Assembly (NCBI GenBank): GCA_024235895.1
Contig: JACKLM010000007.1
Location: 186,001 to 250,000, forward strand
From: Burkholderiaceae bacterium
GTDB lineage: Bacteria; Pseudomonadota; Gammaproteobacteria; Burkholderiales; Burkholderiaceae_C
Direction of reading: 5' to 3'
Length of the DNA stretch: 64,000 nucleotides
The translations under genes and the position numbers were made by a program. The notes beneath the pieces are model-generated. The model saw only the letters and a program-made list of their open reading frames with translations, was not told where the DNA came from and did no database searches. Positions 17,079-24,685 of this stretch are shown here, piece by piece. Positions within the stretch are counted from its first letter, which is position 1; each line of letters opens with the position of its first letter.

Positions 17079-18419
17079 ATGAGCCAGACCATCCTGCCCA
17101 CCCTGCCCGTCGGCGAACGCGTCGGCATCGCTTTCTCCGGCGGCCTGGACACCAGCGCCGCGGTGCACTGGATGCGCGCGCGCGGCGCCATCCCCTGCGC
17201 CTACACCGCCCACCTCGGCCAGCCCGACGAGGACGACTACGACGCCATCCCGCGCCAGGCGCTGCGCTACGGCGCCGAGATCGCCCGCCTGGTCGACTGC
17301 CGTGCCCAGCTCGTCGCCGAGGGCATCGCCGCGATCCAGTGCGGCGCGTTCCATATCCGCAGCGCCGGCGCGACCTACTTCAACACCACGCCGCTCGGGC
17401 GTGCGGTCACTGGCACCGCGCTGGTGGTCGCGATGCGCGAGGACGGGGTCGACATCTGGGGCGACGGCAGCACCTACAAGGGCAACGACATCGAGCGCTT
17501 CTACCGCTACGGGCTGCTCGCCAACCCGGCGCTGAGGATCTACAAGCCCTGGCTCGACCCGCGCTTCATCGACGAGCTCGGCGGCCGCAAGGAGATGAGC
17601 GAATACCTCATCGCCAACGGCTTCGACTACAAGATGAGCGTCGAGAAGGCCTACAGCACCGACAGCAACATGCTCGGCGCCACGCACGAGGCCAAGGACC
17701 TGGAGTTCCTCGACAAGGGCATGAACATCGTGCAGCCCATCATGGGCGTGGCGTTCTGGAAGCCCGCAGTCGAGGTCGCGCCGCAGACGGTGAGCGTGCG
17801 CTTCGAGGAGGGTGTGCCGGTGGCGATCGACGGCCGCAGCTTGACCGACGCGGTGGCGCTGATGGCCGAGGCCAACCGCATCGGCGGCCGCCATGGGCTG
17901 GGCATGTGCGACCAGATCGAGAACCGCATCATCGAGGCCAAGAGCCGCGGCATCTACGAGGCCCCGGGCATGGCGCTGCTGCACATCGCGTACGAGCGCC
18001 TCGTCAGCGGCATCCACAACGAGGACACGATCGAGCAGTACCGCATCAACGGGTTGCGGCTGGGGCGGCTGCTGTACCAGGGGCGCTGGTTCGATCCGCA
18101 GGCGCTGATGCTGCGCGAGACCGCGCAGCGCTGGGTCGCGCGCGCGATCACCGGCGAGGTCTGGATCGAGCTGCGGCGCGGCAACGACTACACGATCCTC
18201 GACACCCAGAGCCCGAACCTGACCTACCACCCCGAGCGGCTGACGATGGAAAAGGGCGCGGGCGCCTTCACGCCGGCCGACCGCATCGGCCAGCTCACGA
18301 TGCGCAACCTCGACATCGCCGACACGCGCGACAAGCTCGGCGTCTACTCGCGCGCCGGGCTGCTCGGCCGCGACGCCGGCGGCGCGATCCCGCTGCTGTC
18401 GCCGCCCGCAGGCGAGTAG
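17079..18419 (+). CDS. argG: Argininosuccinate synthase
   Basis: Joins citrulline and aspartate with ATP to form argininosuccinate in arginine synthesis. The PP-loop pyrophosphatase motif GIAFSGGLDTSAAVHWM is at residues 17-33, and conserved DGSTYKGNDIERFYRYG and the later EAKSRGIYEAPGMALLHIAYERL are present. At 446 residues it belongs to the longer enterobacterial-type subgroup rather than the 400-residue type. The ATG at 17079 follows CCAGCCCACC, with no strong ribosome site, but it agrees with the family start. The gene is monocistronic; the 262-nt upstream gap shows no ARG-box that I can identify. Confidence 0.96.
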   Translation: MSQTILPTLPVGERVGIAFSGGLDTSAAVHWMRARGAIPCAYTAHLGQPDEDDYDAIPRQALRYGAEIARLVDCRAQLVAEGIAAIQCGAFHIRSAGATYFNTTPLGRAVTGTALVVAMREDGVDIWGDGSTYKGNDIERFYRYGLLANPALRIYKPWLDPRFIDELGGRKEMSEYLIANGFDYKMSVEKAYSTDSNMLGATHEAKDLEFLDKGMNIVQPIMGVAFWKPAVEVAPQTVSVRFEEGVPVAIDGRSLTDAVALMAEANRIGGRHGLGMCDQIENRIIEAKSRGIYEAPGMALLHIAYERLVSGIHNEDTIEQYRINGLRLGRLLYQGRWFDPQALMLRETAQRWVARAITGEVWIELRRGNDYTILDTQSPNLTYHPERLTMEKGAGAFTPADRIGQLTMRNLDIADTRDKLGVYSRAGLLGRDAGGAIPLLSPPAGE

Positions 18420-18436
18420 GGCGCCGACCGGCGCCC
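18419..18436. terminator. Hairpin overlapping the argG stop codon
   Basis: GGGCGCC-GACC-GGCGCCC forms a perfect 7-bp stem with a 4-nt loop at the very end of argG, between convergent genes. It lacks a T tract and may serve both directions weakly. Confidence 0.4.
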
Positions 18437-18460
18437 GCCGCAGCCGCAGCGGAAGCCGCG

Positions 18461-19546
18461 TCAGCCGGTGCGGCCGAGGACGTCGCCGCCGCGGGTGCTC
18501 AGCGCGTCGGGGATCGCCGTGGTCGCGCGCAGCCGGCCGACCTCGATGCCACGCCAGTTGACGAGCCGCGGCGCTGCCAGCGCGTCGACGAGCTCGGCGT
18601 CGGCCCCTGCCAGCGGCAGCAGCCGCTGCAGCAGCGCGGCCAGCACGACCTCGGCCGCGCGGGCGGTCGCGCCGTCGTCGATCTTGACCGCGAGCCCCAG
18701 CCCCAGCTCGGGCAGCGCGGCGCAGTACACGCCCTCGGCGCCGACCTTGCAACACACGCGCGCGCCGAGCCGCCCCATGAGCCGCGGGTCGACGCGCCCG
18801 CGCGCGCCCAGCATCTGCGGCGCGGCGGCGATCGCGGCGCGAAGTCGAGCCGCGGCGCGCGCGTGCGCCGGCGTCAGCCCCTGGCCGGTGGCCACGCGCG
18901 CGAACGCCAGCGCCAGGTGGCGCAGCGGGATCGCGTGGGTCGGGATCGAGCAGCCGTCGATCGCGCGCGGGCTGCGCGCCAGGTCCCAGCCGGTAGCCGC
19001 CTGCAGCGCGGCGGAGACCTCGCGCATCACTGGGTGCTCGGGCCGCACGTAGCCGGCGAGAAACCCGCGCCGCGCCGCCGCGTCGGCGTCGCGCCCGGCC
19101 ATGAAGCCGCCCAGGCAGACGAACCCGGCGTGCTTGCCCGAGCAGTTGTTGTGCAGCGGCCCGGGCGATGCCCCGGCGCGCGCGAGTGCGTCGCACGCGG
19201 CCTCGTCGTAGGGGCGGTGCGCCCCGCACTCCAGCACCGACTCGTCCAGGCCGACCTTGGCGAGCATGGCCGCCGCCGCCCGAACGTGGTCCGTGTCGCC
19301 GCCGTGCGACGCGCAGGCCAGCGCCAGCTCCTCGTCGCACAACCCGAAGGCGCCGGCCGCCCCGCTGGCCACCAGCGGCAGCGCCTGCAGCAGCTTGACC
19401 GCCGAGCGCGGAAAGACCGGGCGCTCGACGTCGCCGGCCGCTGCGCGCAGCGCACCGTCGGCGTCGACGACGGCGAAGGCGCCGCGGTGGAAGGACTCGA
19501 TCGCGCCGCCGCGCAGCACCTCGACGAGGACGGGGTTGGCGTTCAT
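18461..19546 (-). CDS. L-asparaginase II (Rhizobium-type)
   Basis: A 361-residue protein of the PF06089 family, which hydrolyses asparagine and is unrelated to E. coli AnsA/AnsB. Catalytic-region signatures are visible: the Ser-x-x-Lys of PRSAVKLLQALPL near residue 50, and NNCSGKHAGFV near residue 135, whose Cys and Lys belong to the metal/active-site region described for the R. etli enzyme. CSIPTHAIPL is also conserved. There is no signal peptide, so it is cytosolic. The start MNANPVLVEVLRGG agrees with the family; longer frames upstream are rejected. It is convergent with argG. Confidence 0.9.
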   Translation of the reverse strand: MNANPVLVEVLRGGAIESFHRGAFAVVDADGALRAAAGDVERPVFPRSAVKLLQALPLVASGAAGAFGLCDEELALACASHGGDTDHVRAAAAMLAKVGLDESVLECGAHRPYDEAACDALARAGASPGPLHNNCSGKHAGFVCLGGFMAGRDADAAARRGFLAGYVRPEHPVMREVSAALQAATGWDLARSPRAIDGCSIPTHAIPLRHLALAFARVATGQGLTPAHARAAARLRAAIAAAPQMLGARGRVDPRLMGRLGARVCCKVGAEGVYCAALPELGLGLAVKIDDGATARAAEVVLAALLQRLLPLAGADAELVDALAAPRLVNWRGIEVGRLRATTAIPDALSTRGGDVLGRTG

Positions 19547-19725
19547 GTTCTCGCGGCCCAGGGGCCTGGCGCGCGGCGCGTCCCAGGGCGGAGTCGATGG
19601 CGAAGGTGGCTGGCGTGCACGGCCGGCCGCGGCGGCAGCGCGGCGCCCGCGGCGGCGGGCGCGGGCGCGACTGTAAACGGGGCCGGGCTTCGGGCACGTC
19701 CGAATCGCCCCGCGACAATCGCCCG

Positions 19726-20610
19726 ATGCCGCCTGTCGCCCTCGCGCTCGTCCTTGCCGCCGCGCTGTTGCACGCGACGTGGAACATCGCGGCCAAGAAG
19801 GCCGGCGGCGGCGACGCCTTCGTGCTGATGACCTCGGTGATGGTCGGCGTGATCTGGGCGCCGGTCGCGCTCGGGCTGGGCTTCGGCGAACTGGTCGGGT
19901 GGGGCGCACGCGAGTGGGGCTTCGCGATCGCGAGCGCCGTCGTCCACCTCGTCTACTTCCGCACGCTGCTGCGCGGCTACCGCGAGGCCGACCTGACGGT
20001 GGTCTACCCGGTGGCGCGCGGAAGCGGCCCGCTGGTGACGGTCGTCGCCGCGATCGTGCTGCTGGGCGAGCCGCTGACGGCCGGCGGCGCGCTCGGCGCG
20101 CTGGCCGTGTGCACCGGCGTGTTCGTGCTCGCCGGCGGGCCGCGTCTGTGGCAAGGCGGGGGCGATGCGGCGGCGCGCGCACGCATGCTCGCCGGGCTGC
20201 GCTGGGGCGCGCTGACCGGGGCCTGCATCGCCGCGTACTCGGTGCTCGACGGCTACGCGGTCAAGGTCGTCGCGATGTCGCCGATCCTGCTCGACTGGCT
20301 GTCGCAGCTCCTGCGCGCGCCGTTCCTGCTGCCGGGGCAGTGGCGCGACCGCGCAGGCTTCTTGGCCGCGTGGCGTGCGCAGTGGAAGTACGCGCTGGTC
20401 GGCGCGCTGCTGTCGCCGGTGGCCTACGTGATGGTGCTGTACGCGGTCGAGCTGGCGCCGTTGTCGCACGTGGCGCCGGCGCGCGAGGTCTCGATGCTGT
20501 TCGCGGCGTTGCTCGGCGGTCGGCTGCTCGGCGAATCCGATCGCGGGCTGCGGCTGGCGGGTGCGGCGCTGATCGCCGCCGGGGTGTGGTCGCTGGCGCG
20601 GGCGGGGTGA
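19726..20610 (+). CDS. EamA-family (DMT) transporter
   Basis: A 294-residue inner-membrane protein with ten predicted TM helices in two EamA repeats (about 1-140 and 150-290). The N-terminal LHATWNIAAKKAGGG matches the usual first helix, and the conserved helix-4 region VYPVARGSGPLVTVVAA is present. Members export amino acids, metabolites or drugs; the substrate is not predictable. The ATG at 19726 gives the expected first helix. It diverges from the asparaginase gene across a 179-nt gap. Confidence 0.88.
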   Translation: MPPVALALVLAAALLHATWNIAAKKAGGGDAFVLMTSVMVGVIWAPVALGLGFGELVGWGAREWGFAIASAVVHLVYFRTLLRGYREADLTVVYPVARGSGPLVTVVAAIVLLGEPLTAGGALGALAVCTGVFVLAGGPRLWQGGGDAAARARMLAGLRWGALTGACIAAYSVLDGYAVKVVAMSPILLDWLSQLLRAPFLLPGQWRDRAGFLAAWRAQWKYALVGALLSPVAYVMVLYAVELAPLSHVAPAREVSMLFAALLGGRLLGESDRGLRLAGAALIAAGVWSLARAG

Positions 20611-20693
20611 GCCCAACGGGGGCCGGCGCGCGCGAGCCGCTTGCTCGATCGGGAAGCCTTCGATGACCCAGCAGGTGCCCCGCATGATGGAGG

Positions 20694-21995
20694 TCAGCGC
20701 CGCATCTGCGCAGGCAGCCAGGTCGCCAGCTCGGGGACGGTGTAGATCAGCGCGAGTGCGGCCAGCATCAGCACGAAGAACGGCAGCGTCGCGCGCGCGA
20801 TCCAGGCGATGTCGCGCCCGGTCATGCCTTGCAGCACGAACAGGTTGAACCCCACCGGCGGCGTGATCTGCGCCAGCTCGACGACGATGACGATGAAGAT
20901 GCCGAACCACAGCAGGTCGATGCCCGCCGCCTGCACCGTCGGCAGGATCACGCCCATGGTCAGCACGACCATCGAGATGCCGTCCAGGAAGCATCCGAGC
21001 AGGATGTAGAAGCCCACCAGCGCCAGCAGCAGCTGCCATGGCGCCAGGCCCAGGCCGCCGATCCACTCGGCCAGGTGGCGCGGCAGCCCGATGTAGCCCA
21101 TCGCCAGCGTCAGGAAGGCCGCACCCGCCAGGATCAGCGCGATCATGCAGTACAGCCGGACCCCGCCCATCAGCGATTGCCTGAACGTCTCCCAGCTCAG
21201 CGAGCCCTGTGCCGCCGAGATCAGCAGCGCGCCGACGACGCCCAGCGCGGCCGCCTCGGTCGCGGTCGCGATGCCGCCGTAGATGCTGCCCAGCACGGCG
21301 GCGATCAGCAGCATGACCGGGATCAGGTGGCGCGATTCGCGCAGCTTGCCGGCCAGCGTCGCGCGCGTGTCGGCGGCCGGCACGCGGCCCGGGTTGAGCA
21401 GCGACCAGCCGGCGATGTAGCCCGAGAACAGCAGCGCCAGCAGCATCCCCGGCAGGACGCCGGCGATGAACAGCTGCGCGATCGAGACCTCGGCCGTCAC
21501 GCCGTAGACGATCATGATGATCGACGGCGGGATCAGCAGCCCGAGCGTGCCGGCACCGGCGAGCGAGCCGATCGCCATGCGGTCGGGGTAGCCGCGCCGC
21601 GCGAGCTCGGGCAGGCTCATCTTGCCGATCGTCGCGCAGGTGGCCGCACTCGACCCGGAGACCGCGGCGAAGATCGTGCAGCCGACGACGTTGGTATGCA
21701 GCAGCCGCCCCGGCAGCCCCTGCATCCACGGCGCCAGCCCGCGGAACATGTCCTGGCTGAGCCGGGTGCGAAACAGGATCTCGCCCATCCAGACGAAAAG
21801 CGGCAGCGCGGTCAGCGTCCAGCTCGACGCCGAGCCCCAGATCGTGATCGCCATCGCGTCGCCGGCTGGGCGGCTGCTGAACAGCTGCATCCCGATCCAG
21901 GCCACGCCCGACAGCGTCAGACCGATCCACACCCCGCTGCCCAGCAAGGCGAACAGCGCGATGGTCAGGAGCGCGGTGATCGCGAAGTCGCTCAA
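20694..21995 (-). CDS. TRAP transporter large permease (DctM/SiaM)
   Basis: A 433-residue membrane protein with about 12 TM helices, the ion-coupled transport subunit of a TRAP uptake system. Signatures include GSSAATCATIGKMSLPELARRGY and GTLGLLIPPSIIMIVYG, both typical of DctM. It is the last gene of a dctP-dctQ-dctM run, separated from dctQ by 126 nt that contain a perfect palindrome. The solute is unknown; the adjacent MarR regulator and 5-oxoprolinase suggest an organic acid or amino-acid derivative, but that is inference. Confidence 0.93.
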   Translation of the reverse strand: MSDFAITALLTIALFALLGSGVWIGLTLSGVAWIGMQLFSSRPAGDAMAITIWGSASSWTLTALPLFVWMGEILFRTRLSQDMFRGLAPWMQGLPGRLLHTNVVGCTIFAAVSGSSAATCATIGKMSLPELARRGYPDRMAIGSLAGAGTLGLLIPPSIIMIVYGVTAEVSIAQLFIAGVLPGMLLALLFSGYIAGWSLLNPGRVPAADTRATLAGKLRESRHLIPVMLLIAAVLGSIYGGIATATEAAALGVVGALLISAAQGSLSWETFRQSLMGGVRLYCMIALILAGAAFLTLAMGYIGLPRHLAEWIGGLGLAPWQLLLALVGFYILLGCFLDGISMVVLTMGVILPTVQAAGIDLLWFGIFIVIVVELAQITPPVGFNLFVLQGMTGRDIAWIARATLPFFVLMLAALALIYTVPELATWLPAQMRR

Positions 21996-22028
21996 GCGCC
22001 GACCCTCCGCCTGCGACGGGCGGTGCCT

Positions 22029-22080
22029 GCGCCGGCGGCATCCCTGAGGCCGCGCGCGGCCTCAGGGATGCCGCCGGCGC
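22029..22080. repeat. Perfect 52-bp palindrome between dctQ and dctM
   Basis: Two 26-bp arms meet with no spacer: left arm 22029-22054 reads GCGCCGGCGGCATCCC... and the right arm is its exact reverse complement. In RNA this would be a very stable hairpin (at least 24 bp with a minimal loop) between two genes of one operon. It could lower dctM expression relative to dctQ, stabilise the upstream mRNA, or be a REP-like mobile remnant. Confidence 0.85.
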
Positions 22081-22121
22081 CCGCGGCGCTCGATGTGCGG
22101 CCCGGCGCCGCGCGCGCGGCA

Positions 22122-22631
22122 TCACTCATTGCGCAGCGCCTCGTCCGGGGACGCGTGCACGCGCCGGCCTCGCAGCTCCAGCACCAGCTCGTCGACGAAG
22201 GCCACCAGCAGCACGATGCTGCCGGCGGCCATCGCGAGCTGGGGGATCCACAGCGGCGTGGCGTCGTTGCCGGTGGAGATGTCGTGGAACAGGTGCGACT
22301 GCCACGCCAGCCGCACCGCGTACCACGCCGCCAGCGCCGCCAGCAGTGTCCCCGCGACGAGCGACCAGAGCTCCAGTACGCGCCGCGCTCGCGGCCCGAC
22401 GTGGCCGAGGACGAGCGTGACGCGGATGTGCTCGCCGCGCTTGAAGGTGTGCGCCAGCGCCAGGAAGCCCGCGGCCGCCATCAGGTAGCCGGCGTAGGCA
22501 TCGGTGCCGGCGACGTGGAAGTCCAGCTGCCGGCTGGCGATGGCCAGCAGCACCATCGCCAGCAATCCGACCATCGCCAGCGCCGCCAGCCAGGCCGCGC
22601 CGTCGTACAGCAGGTCCAGCGCGCGGCGCAT
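22122..22631 (-). CDS. TRAP transporter small permease (DctQ)
   Basis: A 169-residue inner-membrane protein with four TM helices, the small membrane subunit that pairs with DctM. The N-terminal LLYDGAAWLAALAMVGLLAM, the central GYLMAAAGFLALAHTFKRGEHIRV and LVAFVDELVLELRG near the end are typical. It lies 33 nt after the binding-protein gene. The gene end contains a hydrophilic tail, which is normal for the family. Confidence 0.9.
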   Translation of the reverse strand: MRRALDLLYDGAAWLAALAMVGLLAMVLLAIASRQLDFHVAGTDAYAGYLMAAAGFLALAHTFKRGEHIRVTLVLGHVGPRARRVLELWSLVAGTLLAALAAWYAVRLAWQSHLFHDISTGNDATPLWIPQLAMAAGSIVLLVAFVDELVLELRGRRVHASPDEALRNE

Positions 22632-22664
22632 CGGCTCGGCGGGCAGCGTGCCTGCGCCGGCCGC

Positions 22665-23639
22665 CTACTTGCGGAAGGCGTCGATCAGCTGCTGGCCCTC
22701 GGCACCGGCCTTGTCGGCCCACTCCTTCAGCATGGTCTCGCCGACCTTGGCCATGTCGGCCTTGAGCTGAGGCGACGGTGGCAGCACCTGCATGCCGTTG
22801 GCGGCGAGCTTGGCCAGGGTGTCGGTGTTGACCTTGCGGCTGGCCTCCCAGCCGCGCGTCTCGGCGGACGCGGCGGCCGCGAGCACGCCGTCCTGCGAGG
22901 CCTTGTCCAGCGCGGCGAACGCGGCCTTGTTGACGATGACGGCGTTCTTCGGCAGCCAGGCCTGGGTGTCGTAGTAGTACTTCAGGTGCTCGTAGAGCTT
23001 GCTGTCGACGCCGGTCGCGCCCGAGGTCATCGTGCTCTCGACGACGCCGGTCGCCAGCGCCTGTGCGAACTCGGCCGCCTGCACCGTCACCGGCTGCGCG
23101 CCGACGAGCTCGGCGATGCGCGCGGTGGCCGGGCTGTAGGCGCGCCACTTGACACCCTTGAGGTCGGCGGCGGCGGCGATCGGCTTCTTGGTGTAGAGGC
23201 CCTGCGGCGGCCACGGCACCGCGTACAGCAGCATCATGCCCTGCTCGCCGAGCTTCTTGTCCAGAAGCGGCTTCTGTGCCCGGTACAGCTTCATCGCGCT
23301 GTCGTAGCTGTCGGCCAGGAAGGGCAGGCCGTCGGCGCCGAAGATCGGCCACTCGTTGGCGTAGGCGACGAGCAGGATCTCGCCGATCTGCGCCTGCCCG
23401 CCCTGCACCGCGCGCTTGATCTCGGGCGCCTTGAACAGCGACGCGTTGGGGTGCACCGTGATCTCGAGCTTGCCGCCGGTGGCGGCCTTGACCTCGCCGG
23501 CGAACAGCATCAGGTTGTTGGTGTGGAAGTTGCCGGACGGGTAGGCGGCGGGCAGGTCCCACTTGGTCTGCGCCTGGGCCGGGGTGGCGGCCAGGGCGGC
23601 CAAGGTGGCGGCCAGCAGCAGGGATCGGATGGGCTTCAT
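22665..23639 (-). CDS. TRAP transporter periplasmic solute-binding protein (DctP)
   Basis: A 324-residue secreted protein: signal peptide MKPIRSLLLAATLAALAATPAQAQ with cleavage near residue 23, then a DctP fold starting TKWDLPAAYPSGNFHTNNL. The region DLKGVKWRAYSPATARIAEL carries the conserved arginine that pairs with a carboxylate ligand in most DctP proteins (WRAY here). It delivers solute to the DctQM permease. It is first in the operon, with a sigma-70-like promoter in the AT-rich gap shared with the divergent MarR gene. Confidence 0.93.
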   Translation of the reverse strand: MKPIRSLLLAATLAALAATPAQAQTKWDLPAAYPSGNFHTNNLMLFAGEVKAATGGKLEITVHPNASLFKAPEIKRAVQGGQAQIGEILLVAYANEWPIFGADGLPFLADSYDSAMKLYRAQKPLLDKKLGEQGMMLLYAVPWPPQGLYTKKPIAAAADLKGVKWRAYSPATARIAELVGAQPVTVQAAEFAQALATGVVESTMTSGATGVDSKLYEHLKYYYDTQAWLPKNAVIVNKAAFAALDKASQDGVLAAAASAETRGWEASRKVNTDTLAKLAANGMQVLPPSPQLKADMAKVGETMLKEWADKAGAEGQQLIDAFRK

Positions 23640-23687
23640 CGCTCGGGTCTCCTCGTGGATGGGCGGTCTGTCCGCGGCAAGGCTTGC

Positions 23688-23717
23688 AGTCTAGGAAGGA
23701 TGTCGATAAATTGTCAA
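23688..23717 (-). promoter_or_regulatory. Sigma-70-type promoter for the TRAP operon, with AT-rich operator-like sequence
   Basis: On the minus strand TTGACA (23717-23712) is followed by 18 nt and TAGACT (23693-23688). The same AT-rich island contains two near-repeats of ATAAAT (GATAAATTG and CAATAAATC) inside GTCGA...TCGAC arms at 23703-23730. Such an island stands out in this GC-rich DNA and is a natural site for the divergent MarR regulator to control both directions. Confidence 0.5.
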
Positions 23718-23747
23718 TAAATCTTCGACGAACGGGTACAAACCACG

Positions 23748-24275
23748 ATGCCGCGCAAGCCCCCCGCCGCCGCCCCGCGCGCGCGCGGCATCGTCTCGTC
23801 GTCGCACCTGGTTTCGCCGCGCAGCGTCGAGCTGTCGGAGTTCGAGTTCGGGCTGATCGTGGCCTGGAACGCCTTCTCGCGCTGGGCGGTACGCTGCATG
23901 GCCGCCGCCGGCTGCCCGGACCTGACGATCACCGACGTGCTGGTGCTGCACCACCTGTGCCACCGCGCGCGCAACAAGAAGCTGGCCGACATCTGCTTCG
24001 TCCTCAACTACGAGGACACGCACGTGGTGGGCTATTCGCTCAAGAAGCTGGTCGCTGCGGCCCTGGCGCGGGCCGACCGCCAGGGCAAGGAGGTCTTCTA
24101 CAGCCCCACGCCGCAGGGCGAGGCCTTCGTGCAGCGGTATCGCGAGGTGCGCGAGGACTGCCTCGTCAAGAGCCTGGATACCGAGTTGAACGCCGACATC
24201 GGCGAGCTCGCGCGCCTGCTGCGCACGATGTCCGGCATGTACGACCAGGCCGCACGCGCGGCGACGTCGCTGTGA
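23748..24275 (+). CDS. MarR-type winged-helix regulator
   Basis: A 175-residue DNA-binding protein. The helical N-terminal part (SEFEFGLIVAWNAFSRWAVR) forms the dimer region, DLTITDVLVLHHLCHRARNKKLADICFVLN the first wing-helix elements, and THVVGYSLKKLVAAALARAD the recognition helix, with the wing at GKEVFYSPTPQGEAF. It diverges from the dctPQM operon over 108 nt and probably represses it and itself. The inducer is unknown. Some relatives lie beside TRAP or hydantoinase genes, as here. Confidence 0.85.
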   Translation: MPRKPPAAAPRARGIVSSSHLVSPRSVELSEFEFGLIVAWNAFSRWAVRCMAAAGCPDLTITDVLVLHHLCHRARNKKLADICFVLNYEDTHVVGYSLKKLVAAALARADRQGKEVFYSPTPQGEAFVQRYREVREDCLVKSLDTELNADIGELARLLRTMSGMYDQAARAATSL

Positions 24276-24283
24276 CCGTCTGC

Positions 24284-24654
24284 GGTCCGTTGCCGACGGT
24301 CGTCGAAGTCAGTCCTTTGCTTGTCTTGGCGTTCGACGTGCCAGCGTGCCATGGGTGGCGGGCACCCTCCCACTCCATGTCCTCCGGGCCGGGCTGCGCC
24401 CGCCCCTCCCCCTTTACTTCCGTGGGAGGGCGCCCGCCACCCATGGCCTGCCACCGCCTGGGTATTCGACGGTCGAAGACCACGGCGGTTGCCCGCCGAG
24501 GACAGCGGGTGCCCTTTCCCGTAAGTAGAGGAGGAGCCGGCGGCGCAAGCCGACGGCGGGGGACATGGAGGGAAAGGGCATCCGCTGTCCTCGGCACGCG
24601 CGGTCCTGGCACCCAACCAAGAAGATGGGTCTCGGCGCGCGGCAGCAACGGGCC
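24284..24654. repeat. Full copy 1 of a dispersed intergenic element with two facing hairpins
   Basis: The element starts GGTCCGTTGC (24284) and ends with the inverted counterpart GCAACGGGCC (to 24654). Hairpin A has 26-bp arms at 24348-24373 and 24422-24447 with one mismatch; hairpin B has 26-bp arms at 24495-24520 and 24570-24595 with one mismatch. The 48-nt loop of A and the reverse complement of the loop of B are near copies of each other (both hold CCATGTCC and a GC-rich mini-hairpin). The palindrome TTCGACGGTCGAA lies between them. It fills the gap between the MarR and oxoprolinase genes; no gene is in it. Confidence 0.85.
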
Positions 24655-24685
24655 GAAAGCGGCCATCGGAGAGTAGGAGAAGGAC

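Noticed and set aside
16290..19796. A long minus-strand frame across argG and neighbours
   Set aside because: It overlaps argG antisense and the asparaginase out of frame; arginine-rich shadow.
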